DNA from: DFXE01 sp032054765 | GTDB lineage: Bacteria; Bacteroidota; Bacteroidia; Bacteroidales; Tannerellaceae | Length of the DNA: 64,000 bases | Assembly: GCA_032054765.1 (NCBI GenBank) | Contig: DAMBSC010000003.1 | Coordinates: 186,001 to 250,000 of the forward strand | Direction: 5' to 3' | Shown here: positions 26,914 through 36,458 of the stretch, piece by piece | How the letters are laid out: every line of letters starts with the position of its first letter | How positions within the stretch are numbered: the stretch's first letter is position 1 | Translations under genes and position numbers: made by a program | Notes under the pieces: model-generated | Databases searched by the model: none | What the model was told of the DNA's origin: nothing | What the model saw: the letters and a program-made list of their open reading frames with translations, nothing else

Positions 26914-28734
26914 TTAATGATTGATAATATCTTCTTGATTTTCTTTGAAATTAGATGGAGATATTCCGGTTATCTTCTTAAAAGAACGGTAAAAGGTAGT
27001 TCTATTATTAAAACCTATATCATAAGAAAGAGCGTCCATTGAAAGTTTATCCATAGACGGGTCAGAAAGTCTTTTAATAGCTTCTTTAATACGATATTCA
27101 TTCAGCCAGTTTGTAAAGCTCTTTCCCGTTAGTTTATTAATAGCTTTCGAAAGATAAGTACGGTTTATTGCCAGTTTATAAGATAGATAATTCAGGGTTA
27201 GGTCTGTATCGCGAAAGCCTTCTTCCTCAACCACATATTTTATTATCAATGTCATTACATATTTCTCATCAGCATTTACATCTTCAGTTTCAGGTGAAAT
27301 TGATACTTCCTTTATCTGTCCTGAAGACGAAAGTGCCCATTCGTGGCTCTTTTTTGCTAAAGCTCTGTATGCACTCCGTGTTTTTCTGTAATAGATTAAT
27401 ACCATAAAAAATGCTAAGGAAACTATAATCATGATCATTAGGCTATAAAAAATTTGCTTTTCCTGTATCCTAATTTCTTCATTTTTCAGATTTGAATCTC
27501 TTTCATGTATCAATTGTTCTCCTTTAGCGATGAATAAAGAAGTATATTCTTTTTCGTACTCTTGAACGGCTAGAATGGCTGAATCCTGATAAATTACAGC
27601 TAATTCGGGATTACCTGTACGTATGTAATATTTACTTAAAAGCGTGTAAAGTTTTTGACTTCTTGTATCGAAAGAATGCATAATCCCCAGATTTCGAGCA
27701 CTCTCTATCATTTCCCAGGCTTTATTATAATCGCCTTTAGCTAAATAGGCACTTCCCAAGCCAATATCTATTCGGGCAATAAATCCGTAATCGTTATCAG
27801 ATAGGATTGCCTCTCTTCCTGCCTTTAGTAAAACAATGGATTTATCATAATCACCCCTCTCAAAAGCCAAATGTCCAAGATTAACAATAGCAACAGATTT
27901 TTCCAAAAGTCTCCTATAGGATAATGATGGTTTTTCCAAAATAGATTTATTATAATATTCAACCGAATCTATTTTTTCATTTACCATATAATAATAAGCA
28001 ATATAATTTAAAGCTTTAAGTTCATAATTCTCTCCCAGGGTATCAAAAGGGTATTCTAAAGCTTTATTGAAATAATAGATAGCACGATCATAATCTCTGA
28101 AACTATGATAGGTTTGTCCTATTCTGAAATAGGAACTATTTAATAATACATTTATATTAGTAGATTTTTTCAATTCATGTTCCAGAATATTAGCATAATA
28201 AAATGCTTTTGCATATCTACCTGAATAAAAACTATGTTGCCACAGTTCGATAATCATTCGAACCTTCATATTAAGATTGTTGCTCTTTTCTGCTTTCTTA
28301 ATTACATTATACATGGCATCTTCTTTATGTTTGAAAATACTATCGTTAAGGGCCGGAAGATAAGCTGCTCTTATAAAATCTGCTTCTAATTTTAGTGCTG
28401 AGCTATTATAATAATCCGCGGCTTGATCAATCTGTGTCGCAATTACCAGAATATCTGCATAATCTTTATACCTGACAGATTGGTGAAAAAAGAAAACTTC
28501 ATCCACAATTTCTTCATATTCTTTCGTTACATATAATTGAAAGAATGTATCCGAATCTATATTTAGTAACCAATTACGGCGTCTATTATACGGACTATCT
28601 TCCTTTTCTTTTTCAACCCATGAATTATATACCTGCAACTCTGGATATAAAGGTGTGATAATCTCATTATCCTGCGCCCAAATGGGGGAAACCCAAAAAG
28701 ATATAAATAGAGAAGTAATAAATACTTTACACAT
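26914..28734 (-). CDS. TPR-containing AraC-family membrane regulator
   Basis: About 606 aa from the ATG at 28734; 13 more codons are open upstream, but the -7 box at 28760 leaves little room, and the signal peptide begins with MCKVFITSLF. A periplasmic TPR region spans about 175-400 (GQTYHSFRDYDRAIYYFNKALEY, GSAYLAKGDYNKAWEMIESA), then one transmembrane helix (about 430-455) and a cytosolic AraC-type DNA-binding domain (about 500-600; LAINRTYLSKAINKLTG, IGFNNRTTFYRSFKKITGISP). This layout, common in Bacteroidota, senses a signal in the periplasm and regulates transcription directly. Its target genes are unknown. Confidence 0.88.
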   Translation of the reverse strand: MCKVFITSLFISFWVSPIWAQDNEIITPLYPELQVYNSWVEKEKEDSPYNRRRNWLLNIDSDTFFQLYVTKEYEEIVDEVFFFHQSVRYKDYADILVIATQIDQAADYYNSSALKLEADFIRAAYLPALNDSIFKHKEDAMYNVIKKAEKSNNLNMKVRMIIELWQHSFYSGRYAKAFYYANILEHELKKSTNINVLLNSSYFRIGQTYHSFRDYDRAIYYFNKALEYPFDTLGENYELKALNYIAYYYMVNEKIDSVEYYNKSILEKPSLSYRRLLEKSVAIVNLGHLAFERGDYDKSIVLLKAGREAILSDNDYGFIARIDIGLGSAYLAKGDYNKAWEMIESARNLGIMHSFDTRSQKLYTLLSKYYIRTGNPELAVIYQDSAILAVQEYEKEYTSLFIAKGEQLIHERDSNLKNEEIRIQEKQIFYSLMIMIIVSLAFFMVLIYYRKTRSAYRALAKKSHEWALSSSGQIKEVSISPETEDVNADEKYVMTLIIKYVVEEEGFRDTDLTLNYLSYKLAINRTYLSKAINKLTGKSFTNWLNEYRIKEAIKRLSDPSMDKLSMDALSYDIGFNNRTTFYRSFKKITGISPSNFKENQEDIINH

Positions 28735-28759
28735 TATTATTGATTTAAGTTCTAACACA

Positions 28760-28767
28760 CAAATGTA
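28760..28767 (-). promoter_or_regulatory. Bacteroidota -7 box (minus strand)
   Basis: Minus-strand TACATTTG, about 25 bp before the AraC-type regulator start at 28734. Confidence 0.5.
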
Positions 28768-28890
28768 ATACAATGAGTATTACTTCCATATAAATACTTA
28801 TAAGTATTTATTAACTATAAATTAATTGAACATCACAGCTATAATCCTTGTTAGTATAGTTTCAAAAAAGATATTTCAAATAAATTAATT

Positions 28891-29472
28891 ATGAACAGAT
28901 CTTTTAATCTATTTTTTAAGAGTATAAAACATTGGGAACTTTCTTTCATAATAGGTTGTCTCTATGTTCTTACCGGTAGTTACTTACTATTTATATCAAT
29001 AAAAGAATTTATTTTTTCAGGTATTTTCTTTAGCTTATTTATTCTAATGAGTGGTATCTGCGAAATAAAATTTGCTATTTCAAATAAAAATCATATCCCA
29101 TGCTGGAAATGGTATTTATCCAGCGGTATACTGGATATATTTATTGGTCTATTATTGATTAATATGCCTTCTCTATATTTTTCCGTTATTCCCTACTTGT
29201 TAATAATATGGTTATTTCTACGTGGTCTGTCAGGAATTGCTCACACTATCGAACAACATACCTATAACATAGAAAATTGGAAATGGGATCTGGCTCTATC
29301 TTTATTTATGATAATTAGTTCTTTTGCATTATTTTCTATTTATATAATAAACATTCTTTCCTTTATTTTTATTATAGCAAATATCTTTATGTATATTGGC
29401 ATTTTCAGAATAGTTCTCTCAACACATTTAAAAAAAACAATCTGGGGAGAAAATATATCTCATCATATTTAA
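28891..29472 (+). CDS. DUF308/HdeD-like membrane protein
   Basis: 193-aa, very hydrophobic protein with six predicted transmembrane helices in three pairs, the DUF308 (HdeD) arrangement (CLYVLTGSYLLF, GILDIFIGLLLI). In enterobacteria HdeD is linked to acid resistance, but Bacteroidota members are uncharacterised. Divergently placed from the TPR/AraC regulator, with which it could be co-regulated. Confidence 0.65.
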   Translation: MNRSFNLFFKSIKHWELSFIIGCLYVLTGSYLLFISIKEFIFSGIFFSLFILMSGICEIKFAISNKNHIPCWKWYLSSGILDIFIGLLLINMPSLYFSVIPYLLIIWLFLRGLSGIAHTIEQHTYNIENWKWDLALSLFMIISSFALFSIYIINILSFIFIIANIFMYIGIFRIVLSTHLKKTIWGENISHHI

Positions 29473-29533
29473 TATTATGTATTAGCAATTCATTTTATCG
29501 TTTCTCTACGACTTTTTATATTAATTTTTTTTC

Positions 29534-29541
29534 TACATTTG
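29534..29541 (+). promoter_or_regulatory. Bacteroidota -7 box for cysQ
   Basis: TACATTTG, 23 bp before the ATG at 29564. Confidence 0.55.
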
Positions 29542-29563
29542 TCTTAATACAAAAAGAAAGACG

Positions 29564-30391
29564 ATGATGAATTACTCTAATTACCTGTATGTTGCAATTC
29601 ATGCTGCAATTGATGCAGGGCGTTCAATAATGAACATCTACACTGATCCTAATGCAGATTTTGAGATTGAAAAAAAAGCTGACAACTCACCTCTTACCCG
29701 TGCCGACAAAGCAGCTAATCAATTAATTTTAACGGCACTATCTTCTACTCCTTTTCCTATTTTAAGTGAAGAAGGAAAAGAAATACCGTATGAAGAAAGA
29801 GAAAAATGGGAAACTCTTTGGATGGTAGACCCTTTGGACGGTACCAAAGAATTCATTAAACGCAATGGTGAATTTACTGTAAACATAGCGTTAATCCATA
29901 ATCATATTCCTGTTTTAGGTGTTATTTATGTTCCAGTTCGTAAAGAATTGTATTATGGTGTTGATTCTGTTGGCGCTTTTAAATTTTCGAATTTAGATTC
30001 AGCTTATCGACCTTCCATGGAGGAGATTCAACAAAAATCACATCGTTTGCCTATCTCCTTAGGACATCAGGGATTAGTAGTCGTTGCTTCGCGTTCACAT
30101 CAGTCGGAACAAACGCTTAAATTTATTGACAATCTGAAAAAGCAAGGACAGCCCGTTACTACTATTAACAGCGGAAGTAGTCTGAAAATCTGTCTAGTAG
30201 CAGAAGGCTCCGCAGATATTTATCCCCGTTTCGCTCCTACTATGGAATGGGATACTGCTGCAGGACATGCTATAGCTAAAGCTGCGGGTTGCGAGATATA
30301 CCATGTCGACGAAAAAACCCCTTTACGATATAATAAACAAATACTGACAAATCAATGGTTTATTGTTAAACCAATATCTTCCAAACATTGA
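29564..30391 (+). CDS. cysQ: 3'(2'),5'-bisphosphate nucleotidase CysQ
   Basis: 275-aa inositol-monophosphatase-fold enzyme that hydrolyses 3'-phosphoadenosine 5'-phosphate (PAP) to AMP. PAP is the by-product of every sulfotransferase reaction, so the enzyme removes product inhibition. Metal-site motifs: ILSEEGKE near residue 68, then DPLDGTKEF with Asp89 and Asp92, and a late EWDTAAGHAI. It leads a cluster of sulfate activation genes ending in a sulfotransferase. Separated from the permease by 106 bp with its own promoter box. Confidence 0.95.
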   Translation: MMNYSNYLYVAIHAAIDAGRSIMNIYTDPNADFEIEKKADNSPLTRADKAANQLILTALSSTPFPILSEEGKEIPYEEREKWETLWMVDPLDGTKEFIKRNGEFTVNIALIHNHIPVLGVIYVPVRKELYYGVDSVGAFKFSNLDSAYRPSMEEIQQKSHRLPISLGHQGLVVVASRSHQSEQTLKFIDNLKKQGQPVTTINSGSSLKICLVAEGSADIYPRFAPTMEWDTAAGHAIAKAAGCEIYHVDEKTPLRYNKQILTNQWFIVKPISSKH

Positions 30392-30452
30392 TATTCTTGG
30401 TTCATTTAGAATCATATTGCAAAGGAAAAGCCTTTGATAAAAATCTTTTTCC

Positions 30453-30460
30453 TACTTTTG
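30453..30460 (+). promoter_or_regulatory. Bacteroidota -7 box for the permease-cysC-cysD-cysN genes
   Basis: TACTTTTG, 37 bp before the permease start; suggests a second transcription start between cysQ and the rest of the cluster. Confidence 0.5.
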
Positions 30461-30497
30461 GAGGCTATTTAAAAAAGTGATTATTTTTATTTAAGGT

Positions 30498-32051
30498 ATG
30501 TCTTTTGATATAATCTTTGTGTTGATTGTATTGGCCGGAATGATATTTGCTCTTATCCGCGACATGATGCGACCTGGTATGACATTGTTCAGTGCTACGG
30601 TCTTGCTATTATGTGCCGGAATATTATCGCCGAGAGAAATGTTGGAAGGTTTCAGTAATAAAGGGATGATTACTGTAGCTATGCTTTTTCTGGTTAGTGA
30701 AGGTATCAGGCAAAGTGGAACATTAGCCCAGGTATTTAAAAAGCTCCTACCAAAAGGAGATACTACAGTTGTAAAAGCACAGACCCGGTTATTGCCTGTC
30801 CTTAGTGGTATGTCAGCTTTTTTGAACAATACTCCTATGGTTGTAATATTTGCCCCTATTATTAAACGATGGGCTGAAAGCGTAAATCTTCCTTCAACGA
30901 AATTTTTAATTCCATTAACTTTCGCCGTCAGCCTGGGAGGAATGTGTACTCTAATTGGAACATCTACGAATCTTGTAGTAAACGGTATGATCATGGATGC
31001 GGGCTACGATGGATTATCTATGTTCGAATTGGCCAAAATAGGTGTACCTGTTGCGATTGTTGGCATTCTTTTCCTAATCTTATTTTCAAACAGATTATTA
31101 CCTGATTCCAGAAAAAATGTTCCTGAAGAAACCATTGGTGGAGAAGAGAAAGAAGGTCTTCATATAATAGAAGCTGTATTAGGTCCCCGATTTCCCGGAA
31201 TAAATAAAAAACTTGGAGAATTCAATTTCACACGTCATTATGGTGGTATTGTAAAAGAAATAAAAACCAGCGGGCAATATGTTAAAACTAATCTGGATGA
31301 TGTCATATTGCGTGAAGGAGATACACTTGTTTTATGGGCAGATGATTCGTTTATTCCTACCTGGGGTGATTCAAGAGTCTTCTTAATGCTTGCAAATGGA
31401 AAAGAAGAAGAAAAACCTATTTCTAATAAAAAAAGATGGTTTGCTTTAGGATTGTTTATTTTTATGATTACCGGTGCTACCTTAGGAGAACTTCCAGCTG
31501 TTAAAGAAGCATTTCCGGATGTAAAACTGGATATGTTCTTTTTTGTTTGCATAACAACAGTAATCATGGCATGGACGATGATCTTTCCCGCACGAAAATA
31601 TACTAAATATATATCCTGGGATATTTTAATTACCATTGCATGTGCTTTTGCAATTAGTAAAGCAATAGAGAACTCAGGACTAGCTGCTGTTGTGGCAAAA
31701 TTTATCATTAATATGTCTGCAACTACCGGACCATACATATTATTAGCCATGACATTTCTTATTACCGTTTTATTTTCTCAACTTATTACTAACAATGCAG
31801 CAGCAGCATTAAGTTTTCCAGTAGCTTTATCCGTAGCTACACAATTAGGGGTAAACCCTATGCCTTTTTTTATGGTTACCTGTATTGCTGCTTCTACCAG
31901 CTTTTGTACACCAATTTGCTATCAAACAAATATGATCGTACAAGGATTAGGAGGATATACATTCATGGATTTTGTAAAGATCGGTTTGCCATTAACCATT
32001 ATTGTTTTTTTGACGACTATATTTTTAACCCCATTAATATGGCCTTTTTAG
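30498..32051 (+). CDS. SLC13-family anion permease with RCK_C domain (likely sulfate uptake)
   Basis: 517-aa inner-membrane permease of the SLC13/DASS group. Two halves of helices (about 1-190 and 305-517), each with the family's re-entrant motif: LNNTPMVVIFAPI and TLIGTSTNLVVNG in the first, TNNAAAALSFPVA and CTPICYQTNMIV in the second. Between them one TrkA-C/RCK_C domain (about 215-295). Bacterial members of this group next to cysCDN transport sulfate, which is the likely role here. Many relatives carry two RCK_C domains; this one carries one. Confidence 0.88.
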   Translation: MSFDIIFVLIVLAGMIFALIRDMMRPGMTLFSATVLLLCAGILSPREMLEGFSNKGMITVAMLFLVSEGIRQSGTLAQVFKKLLPKGDTTVVKAQTRLLPVLSGMSAFLNNTPMVVIFAPIIKRWAESVNLPSTKFLIPLTFAVSLGGMCTLIGTSTNLVVNGMIMDAGYDGLSMFELAKIGVPVAIVGILFLILFSNRLLPDSRKNVPEETIGGEEKEGLHIIEAVLGPRFPGINKKLGEFNFTRHYGGIVKEIKTSGQYVKTNLDDVILREGDTLVLWADDSFIPTWGDSRVFLMLANGKEEEKPISNKKRWFALGLFIFMITGATLGELPAVKEAFPDVKLDMFFFVCITTVIMAWTMIFPARKYTKYISWDILITIACAFAISKAIENSGLAAVVAKFIINMSATTGPYILLAMTFLITVLFSQLITNNAAAALSFPVALSVATQLGVNPMPFFMVTCIAASTSFCTPICYQTNMIVQGLGGYTFMDFVKIGLPLTIIVFLTTIFLTPLIWPF

Positions 32052-32053
32052 TC

Positions 32054-32190
32054 AGTTGACAAGTGACAGTTGACAATTGACAATTAAAAAAATAAAAAGA
32101 TTTAGATTTTATTTATATGAACGAAGATAACAATACAGATAAAACAGATAATAAAAACAGTTGTCAACTGTCAACTGTCAATTGTCAACT
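32054..32190. repeat. Inverted heptamer arrays around the cysC start
   Basis: Left arm 32054-32085 is built from TTGACAA/GTTGACA-type heptamers; right arm 32161-32190 from TGTCAAC/TGTCAAT heptamers in the reverse sense. 28 of 30 positions pair. The 75-nt A-rich loop holds the cysC ATG (32117). The right arm is translated as part of a non-conserved N-terminal extension (CQLSTVNCQLN). Confidence 0.88.
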
Positions 32191-32791
32191 AAATATAACC
32201 CCTATCTTTGAAAAAATGCTTTCAAGAAAGGATAAAGAAAAATTATTACATCAGCATAGCATTATGATCTGGTTTACGGGATTAAGCGGTTCCGGAAAAA
32301 GTACTTTGGCTATTGCATTAGAGAAAGAACTTCATAGTCACGGACTTTTATGCTGCATATTGGATGGAGATAATATACGGAGTGGGATTAATAACAATTT
32401 AGGATTTTCTCCTGAAGACCGTATTGAAAATATCCGCCGTATTGCTGAGGTAGGTAAGCTTTTTATTGAAACAGGTATCATTACAATAGCCGCTTTTATA
32501 AGTCCGACTAATGAATTGAGAGAAATGGCTTCTTCTATCATATCAGAAGAAGATTTCGTAGAAATATTTATAAGTACACCTTTAGAGGAATGTGAACGCA
32601 GAGATGTTAAAGGATTGTATTCAAAAGCTCGTAAAGGAGAAATAAAAGAATTTACCGGTATTTCCGCACCTTTTGAAGCACCTTCTGCACCAGTTTTGAC
32701 TATTGACACTTCTATCTTAAATGTAGAAGCGTCTGTTCAGCAGTTACTGGAAGTGATTCTTCCGAGAGTGCAATTGAAAATTGAAAGTTGA
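32117..32791 (+). CDS. cysC: Adenylylsulfate (APS) kinase
   Basis: Phosphorylates APS to PAPS with ATP. 224 aa. P-loop GLSGSGKST at about 55-63, then DGDNIRSGINNNLGF, the DRIENIRRIAEV signature and the FISTPLEECERRDVKGLY lid region. The first ~45 residues are not conserved in the family: a charged stretch and a heptamer-repeat-encoded segment. It overlaps the inverted repeat shared with cysD at its 3' end. Substrate comes from CysDN downstream. Confidence 0.95.
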   Translation: MNEDNNTDKTDNKNSCQLSTVNCQLNITPIFEKMLSRKDKEKLLHQHSIMIWFTGLSGSGKSTLAIALEKELHSHGLLCCILDGDNIRSGINNNLGFSPEDRIENIRRIAEVGKLFIETGIITIAAFISPTNELREMASSIISEEDFVEIFISTPLEECERRDVKGLYSKARKGEIKEFTGISAPFEAPSAPVLTIDTSILNVEASVQQLLEVILPRVQLKIES

Positions 32792-32895
32792 AAATTGAAA
32801 ATGAAAAATACTAATAAAGATAAAAATGGAGGTGATAGAAAACTGAAAGAAGAAGAAAATAATAATTTTCAATTTTCAACTTTCAATTTTCAATT
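32772..32895. repeat. Perfect 31-nt inverted repeat across the cysC stop and cysD start
   Basis: Arm 32772-32802 is the exact reverse complement of arm 32865-32895; both are runs of AATTGAA/TTGAAAA-type heptamers. The left arm contains the cysC stop (32789-32791) and the first two bases of the cysD ATG (32801). The right arm is translated inside cysD (FQFSTFNFQL). The loop is 62 nt and A-rich. Confidence 0.95.
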
Positions 32896-33787
32896 AACTC
32901 ACCTACGTGAGTTAGAAGCTGAATCTATCCACATTATACGTGAAGTAGCAGCAGAGTTCGAGAATCCTGTAATGCTATATTCAATAGGAAAGGATTCATC
33001 AGTGATGGTAAGACTTGCCGAAAAAGCATTTGCTCCTGGTAAAGTTCCTTTTCCATTAATGCATATTGATTCGAAATGGAAATTCAAAGAAATGATAGAA
33101 TTCCGTGATAAATATGCAAAAGAACATGGATGGAATCTGATCGTCGAATCCAATATGGAAGCCTATCATGCAGGAGTGGGGCCGTTTACTCATGGAAGTA
33201 AGGTACATACCGACTTGATGAAAACTAAAGCTTTGCTTGATGCTTTAGATAAACATAAATTCGATGCAGCATTTGGAGGGGCTCGTAGAGATGAAGAAAA
33301 AAGCCGGGCAAAAGAACGTATTTTCTCCTTTCGCGATAAATTCCATCAATGGGATCCTAAAAATCAACGTCCGGAATTGTGGGACATTTACAATGCACGT
33401 GTTCATAAAGGAGAAAGTATTCGCGTTTTTCCTTTATCAAATTGGACGGAATTAGATGTTTGGCAATACATTCGTTTAGAAAAAATACCAATTGTCCCTC
33501 TCTATTTTGCAAAAGAACGTCCAATTGTAAATATAGAAGGTAATCTCATTATGGTTGATGATAATCGTATGCCAGAAGAATTAAGCAGACAGGCTAAAAT
33601 GATAAAGGTTCGTTTCCGAACTTTGGGATGTTATCCTTTAACGGGAGCTGTACAAAGCGAAGCTGAAACAATTGAACAAATCGTCGAAGAAATGATGACT
33701 GTAACAAAAAGCGAGCGTACAACACGTGTTATCGACTTCGATCAGGAAGCCAGTATGGAGCAGAAAAAGCGTGAAGGATACTTTTGA
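32801..33787 (+). CDS. cysD: Sulfate adenylyltransferase subunit 2
   Basis: Catalytic subunit of ATP sulfurylase (sulfate + ATP to APS), working with GTPase CysN. 328 aa from ATG 32801; a TTG at 32795 is in frame but weaker. Conserved sequence begins at LTHLRELEAESIHIIREVAAEF, about 32 residues in; the part before it is a repeat-derived extension. PP-loop SIGKDSSVMVRLA; also GGARRDEEKSRAKERIFSFR and VRFRTLGCYPLTGAV. Confidence 0.96.
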   Translation: MKNTNKDKNGGDRKLKEEENNNFQFSTFNFQLTHLRELEAESIHIIREVAAEFENPVMLYSIGKDSSVMVRLAEKAFAPGKVPFPLMHIDSKWKFKEMIEFRDKYAKEHGWNLIVESNMEAYHAGVGPFTHGSKVHTDLMKTKALLDALDKHKFDAAFGGARRDEEKSRAKERIFSFRDKFHQWDPKNQRPELWDIYNARVHKGESIRVFPLSNWTELDVWQYIRLEKIPIVPLYFAKERPIVNIEGNLIMVDDNRMPEELSRQAKMIKVRFRTLGCYPLTGAVQSEAETIEQIVEEMMTVTKSERTTRVIDFDQEASMEQKKREGYF

Positions 33788-33927
33788 GTTGACAATTGAA
33801 AATTGACAGTTGTCAATTAATATGGAAATTGAGAATAAAGAGATTATGATGAATCAAAAAAAAGATAAAAATAAATATTTACTTGAAAAGAAGCAATTGT
33901 CAACTGTCAACTGTCAACTGTCAACTC
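33786..33927. repeat. Inverted heptamer arrays around the cysN start
   Basis: Left arm 33786-33818 (GTTGACA/ATTGAAA heptamers, overlapping the cysD stop) pairs at 29 of 33 positions with right arm 33894-33927, which carries four tandem TGTCAAC heptamers. The loop contains the cysN ATG at 33822. The right arm encodes QLSTVNCQLST in the N-terminal extension of CysN. Confidence 0.88.
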
Positions 33928-35351
33928 AAAAATCCTCTATCGAGGATTTTCTCAACAGGGACCAACAAAAAGATCTATTGCGTTTTTTAACGGCCGGTTC
34001 TGTTGACGATGGAAAATCGACATTAATAGGTCGACTTCTTTTTGACAGTAAAAAGATATACGAAGATCAACTCGATGCTCTCGAGCGGGATAGTAAACGA
34101 ATGGGTAATGCAGGCGATCATATCGATTATGCCTTATTACTAGATGGTTTGAAAGCAGAACGTGAACAGGGGATTACCATTGATGTTGCTTACCGGTACT
34201 TCAGTACAAACAATCGTAAGTTTATTATCGCCGATACGCCAGGGCATGAACAATATACCCGCAATATGGTAACTGGAGGCTCAACCGCTAATCTGGCGAT
34301 TATATTGGTTGATGCGCAAACAGGAGTAATAACTCAAACTCGTCGACATACTTATCTGGTATCTCTTTTAGGTATTAAACACGTTATCCTAGCTGTTAAT
34401 AAAATGGATATGGTTGATTTCAACCAAGATATCTTTGATAAGATAACAGCCGATTACCTTCATTTTACCAAATCGTTAGATATTCCCGATATAATATCCA
34501 TACCGCTTTCGGCATTAGATGGTGATAATGTAGTAACAAAGAGTAATCGAACTCCTTGGTATAACGGCGTTTCTTTGCTGGAACATCTCGAAAATGTACC
34601 GATCGATAAGGATAGAAATTACGAAGACTTCCGGTTTCCGATTCAATATGTTGTGCGTCCTGATCAGAACTTCCGTGGATTTAGTGGAAAAGTATCGAGT
34701 GGTATTGTCAGGAAAGGTGATACAGTAATGGCACTTCCATCAGGAAAAATATCAAAGATAAAAAGTATCGTGACATATGATGGTGAACTAAGTTATGCCT
34801 TTCCTCCTCAGAGTGTTACTTTAACATTGGAAGATGAAATAGACATATCAAGAGGTGAAATGCTGGTTCATACTGATAATCTCCCTATAGCCGACAGGAA
34901 TTTTGAAGCTATGCTTGTCTGGATGGATGAAGAACCGATGAATAAATCGAAACAATTCTTCATCAAACAGACCACCAATACAACCCGTGCCAGAATAGAT
35001 AATGTCCGTTATAAGGTAAATGTGAACACAATGGAACAGTCGTCGGCTGATTATCTCAAACTCAACGAGATTGGCAAAGTTGTATTTACAACCGGAAAAG
35101 AGCTTTTTTTCGATCCTTATACGAAGAATAAGCAAACGGGGGCATTTATCATTATCGACCCTATAACAAATAACACTTCTGCTGTCGGAATGATAATCAA
35201 TCGTGTAGACGCGAAAGATATGGTTAATGATGATGCATTGGCCGTTTTGAATCTGCCTCAACTAGGCATTGATCCTTCATTTTATAATGTAGTAGAAAAG
35301 ATCCAACAAGACCTAAAGCGTCAAGGGCTCGAGGTAAAACTAATTAAATAA
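33822..35351 (+). CDS. cysN: Sulfate adenylyltransferase subunit 1 (GTPase)
   Basis: EF-Tu-like GTPase that drives sulfate adenylylation by CysD. 509 aa from ATG 33822; a TTG at 33810 lies inside the inverted repeat. After a ~35-residue repeat-coded extension, the conserved part starts DLLRFLTAGSVDDGKSTLIGRLL (P-loop GSVDDGKST), then DTPGHEQYTRNM (G3) and NKMD (G4). It lacks a fused CysC domain; cysC is a separate gene upstream. 7 bp before the sulfotransferase gene. Confidence 0.96.
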   Translation: MEIENKEIMMNQKKDKNKYLLEKKQLSTVNCQLSTQKSSIEDFLNRDQQKDLLRFLTAGSVDDGKSTLIGRLLFDSKKIYEDQLDALERDSKRMGNAGDHIDYALLLDGLKAEREQGITIDVAYRYFSTNNRKFIIADTPGHEQYTRNMVTGGSTANLAIILVDAQTGVITQTRRHTYLVSLLGIKHVILAVNKMDMVDFNQDIFDKITADYLHFTKSLDIPDIISIPLSALDGDNVVTKSNRTPWYNGVSLLEHLENVPIDKDRNYEDFRFPIQYVVRPDQNFRGFSGKVSSGIVRKGDTVMALPSGKISKIKSIVTYDGELSYAFPPQSVTLTLEDEIDISRGEMLVHTDNLPIADRNFEAMLVWMDEEPMNKSKQFFIKQTTNTTRARIDNVRYKVNVNTMEQSSADYLKLNEIGKVVFTTGKELFFDPYTKNKQTGAFIIIDPITNNTSAVGMIINRVDAKDMVNDDALAVLNLPQLGIDPSFYNVVEKIQQDLKRQGLEVKLIK

Positions 35352-35358
35352 CTGAATT

Positions 35359-36453
35359 ATGGATTTTCAAAAAATTCCGGTCACCCCACTTGTAGGAGCT
35401 AACTGGAAATCATTCAAGGCAATAACTGCAGGTAAAAAGATAGAAAAACAATATCGGAAGAATTTTAATCTAACCAAAATGGGTAGTTGGGTGCTTAGTA
35501 TGTATCAGCCTATTGAAAACTTGCTATATAAAAAATTAGCCAACCAACCTTTGGAAATGGATCCTGTATTTATCATAGGTCATTGGCGTAGCGGTACTAC
35601 GTTTGTTCATAGTATACTTGCCTGCGATAAACACTTCGGATACAACACTACCTACCAAACCATATTTCCTAACCTGATGCTTTTTGGGCAACCTTTCTTC
35701 AAAATGTGTTTATCTGCAAATATGCCTCATTCACGTCCGGCCGATAATCTGGAATTAGATGTAGATTTACCACAAGAAGAAGAGTTCGCTTTACAGAATA
35801 TGATGCCTTATACCTATTATAACTTTTGGTATTTCCCTCAGGAGACATTAGAATATTGCGAACGTTTCTTGCTTTTTAATACCATTACGGAAGAAGAAAG
35901 GCAAATATTCAAAGATACATTTTTAAGATTGATTAAAACTTCTCTGAAAAGTACAAAAGGACAGCAGTTCTTAAGCAAGAACCCTCCTCATACAGGACGT
36001 ATCAAAACATTATTAGAGATGTTTCCTAACGCAAAATTTCTCTATTTAATGCGAAATCCTTACACTGTATTTGAAAGCACATATAACTTTTTTACAAATA
36101 CTATACGCCCGCTTAAATATCAGGATGCGAGTAATGAGTTTATAGAACAGAATTTCGTAGAAGTATACCGACGCCTATATTTCAAATATGAAGAAGATAA
36201 ACATCTTATTCCAAAAGGAAATCTGATGGAATTAAAATTTGAAGATTTCGAAACAGATTCTTTAGGCTTAACAGAAGAGATATACCGTACATTGGATATA
36301 CCCGGTTTCAATGAGGCAAAAGCTGATATTGAAAAATATATTGGAAAGAAGAAAGGATACAAAAAGAATCAATACAAATACAACGATCATACCATTAAAA
36401 CCGTAGAAGATAAATGGAGTATGACACTTAAAGACTGGGGATATAATCTTTAA
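35359..36453 (+). CDS. PAPS-dependent sulfotransferase
   Basis: 364-aa sulfotransferase-family protein. The 5'-phosphosulfate-binding loop is FIIGHWRSGTTF (71-82) and the 3'-phosphate-binding region is FLYLMRNPYTVFESTY with Arg232. No signal peptide, so it acts in the cytosol on a small molecule or lipid. It lies 7 bp after cysN, at the end of the PAPS supply genes and with the PAP phosphatase gene at the head of the cluster. From memory, the same gene order surrounds the Bacteroides thetaiotaomicron cholesterol sulfotransferase (BT0416); orthology needs alignment. Acceptor here is inferred, not shown. Confidence 0.88.
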   Translation: MDFQKIPVTPLVGANWKSFKAITAGKKIEKQYRKNFNLTKMGSWVLSMYQPIENLLYKKLANQPLEMDPVFIIGHWRSGTTFVHSILACDKHFGYNTTYQTIFPNLMLFGQPFFKMCLSANMPHSRPADNLELDVDLPQEEEFALQNMMPYTYYNFWYFPQETLEYCERFLLFNTITEEERQIFKDTFLRLIKTSLKSTKGQQFLSKNPPHTGRIKTLLEMFPNAKFLYLMRNPYTVFESTYNFFTNTIRPLKYQDASNEFIEQNFVEVYRRLYFKYEEDKHLIPKGNLMELKFEDFETDSLGLTEEIYRTLDIPGFNEAKADIEKYIGKKKGYKKNQYKYNDHTIKTVEDKWSMTLKDWGYNL

Positions 36454-36458
36454 GAATG

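Noticed and set aside
31238..31750. 170-codon open frame antisense to the SLC13 permease gene
   Set aside because: Entirely within the conserved permease coding sequence; no independent features.
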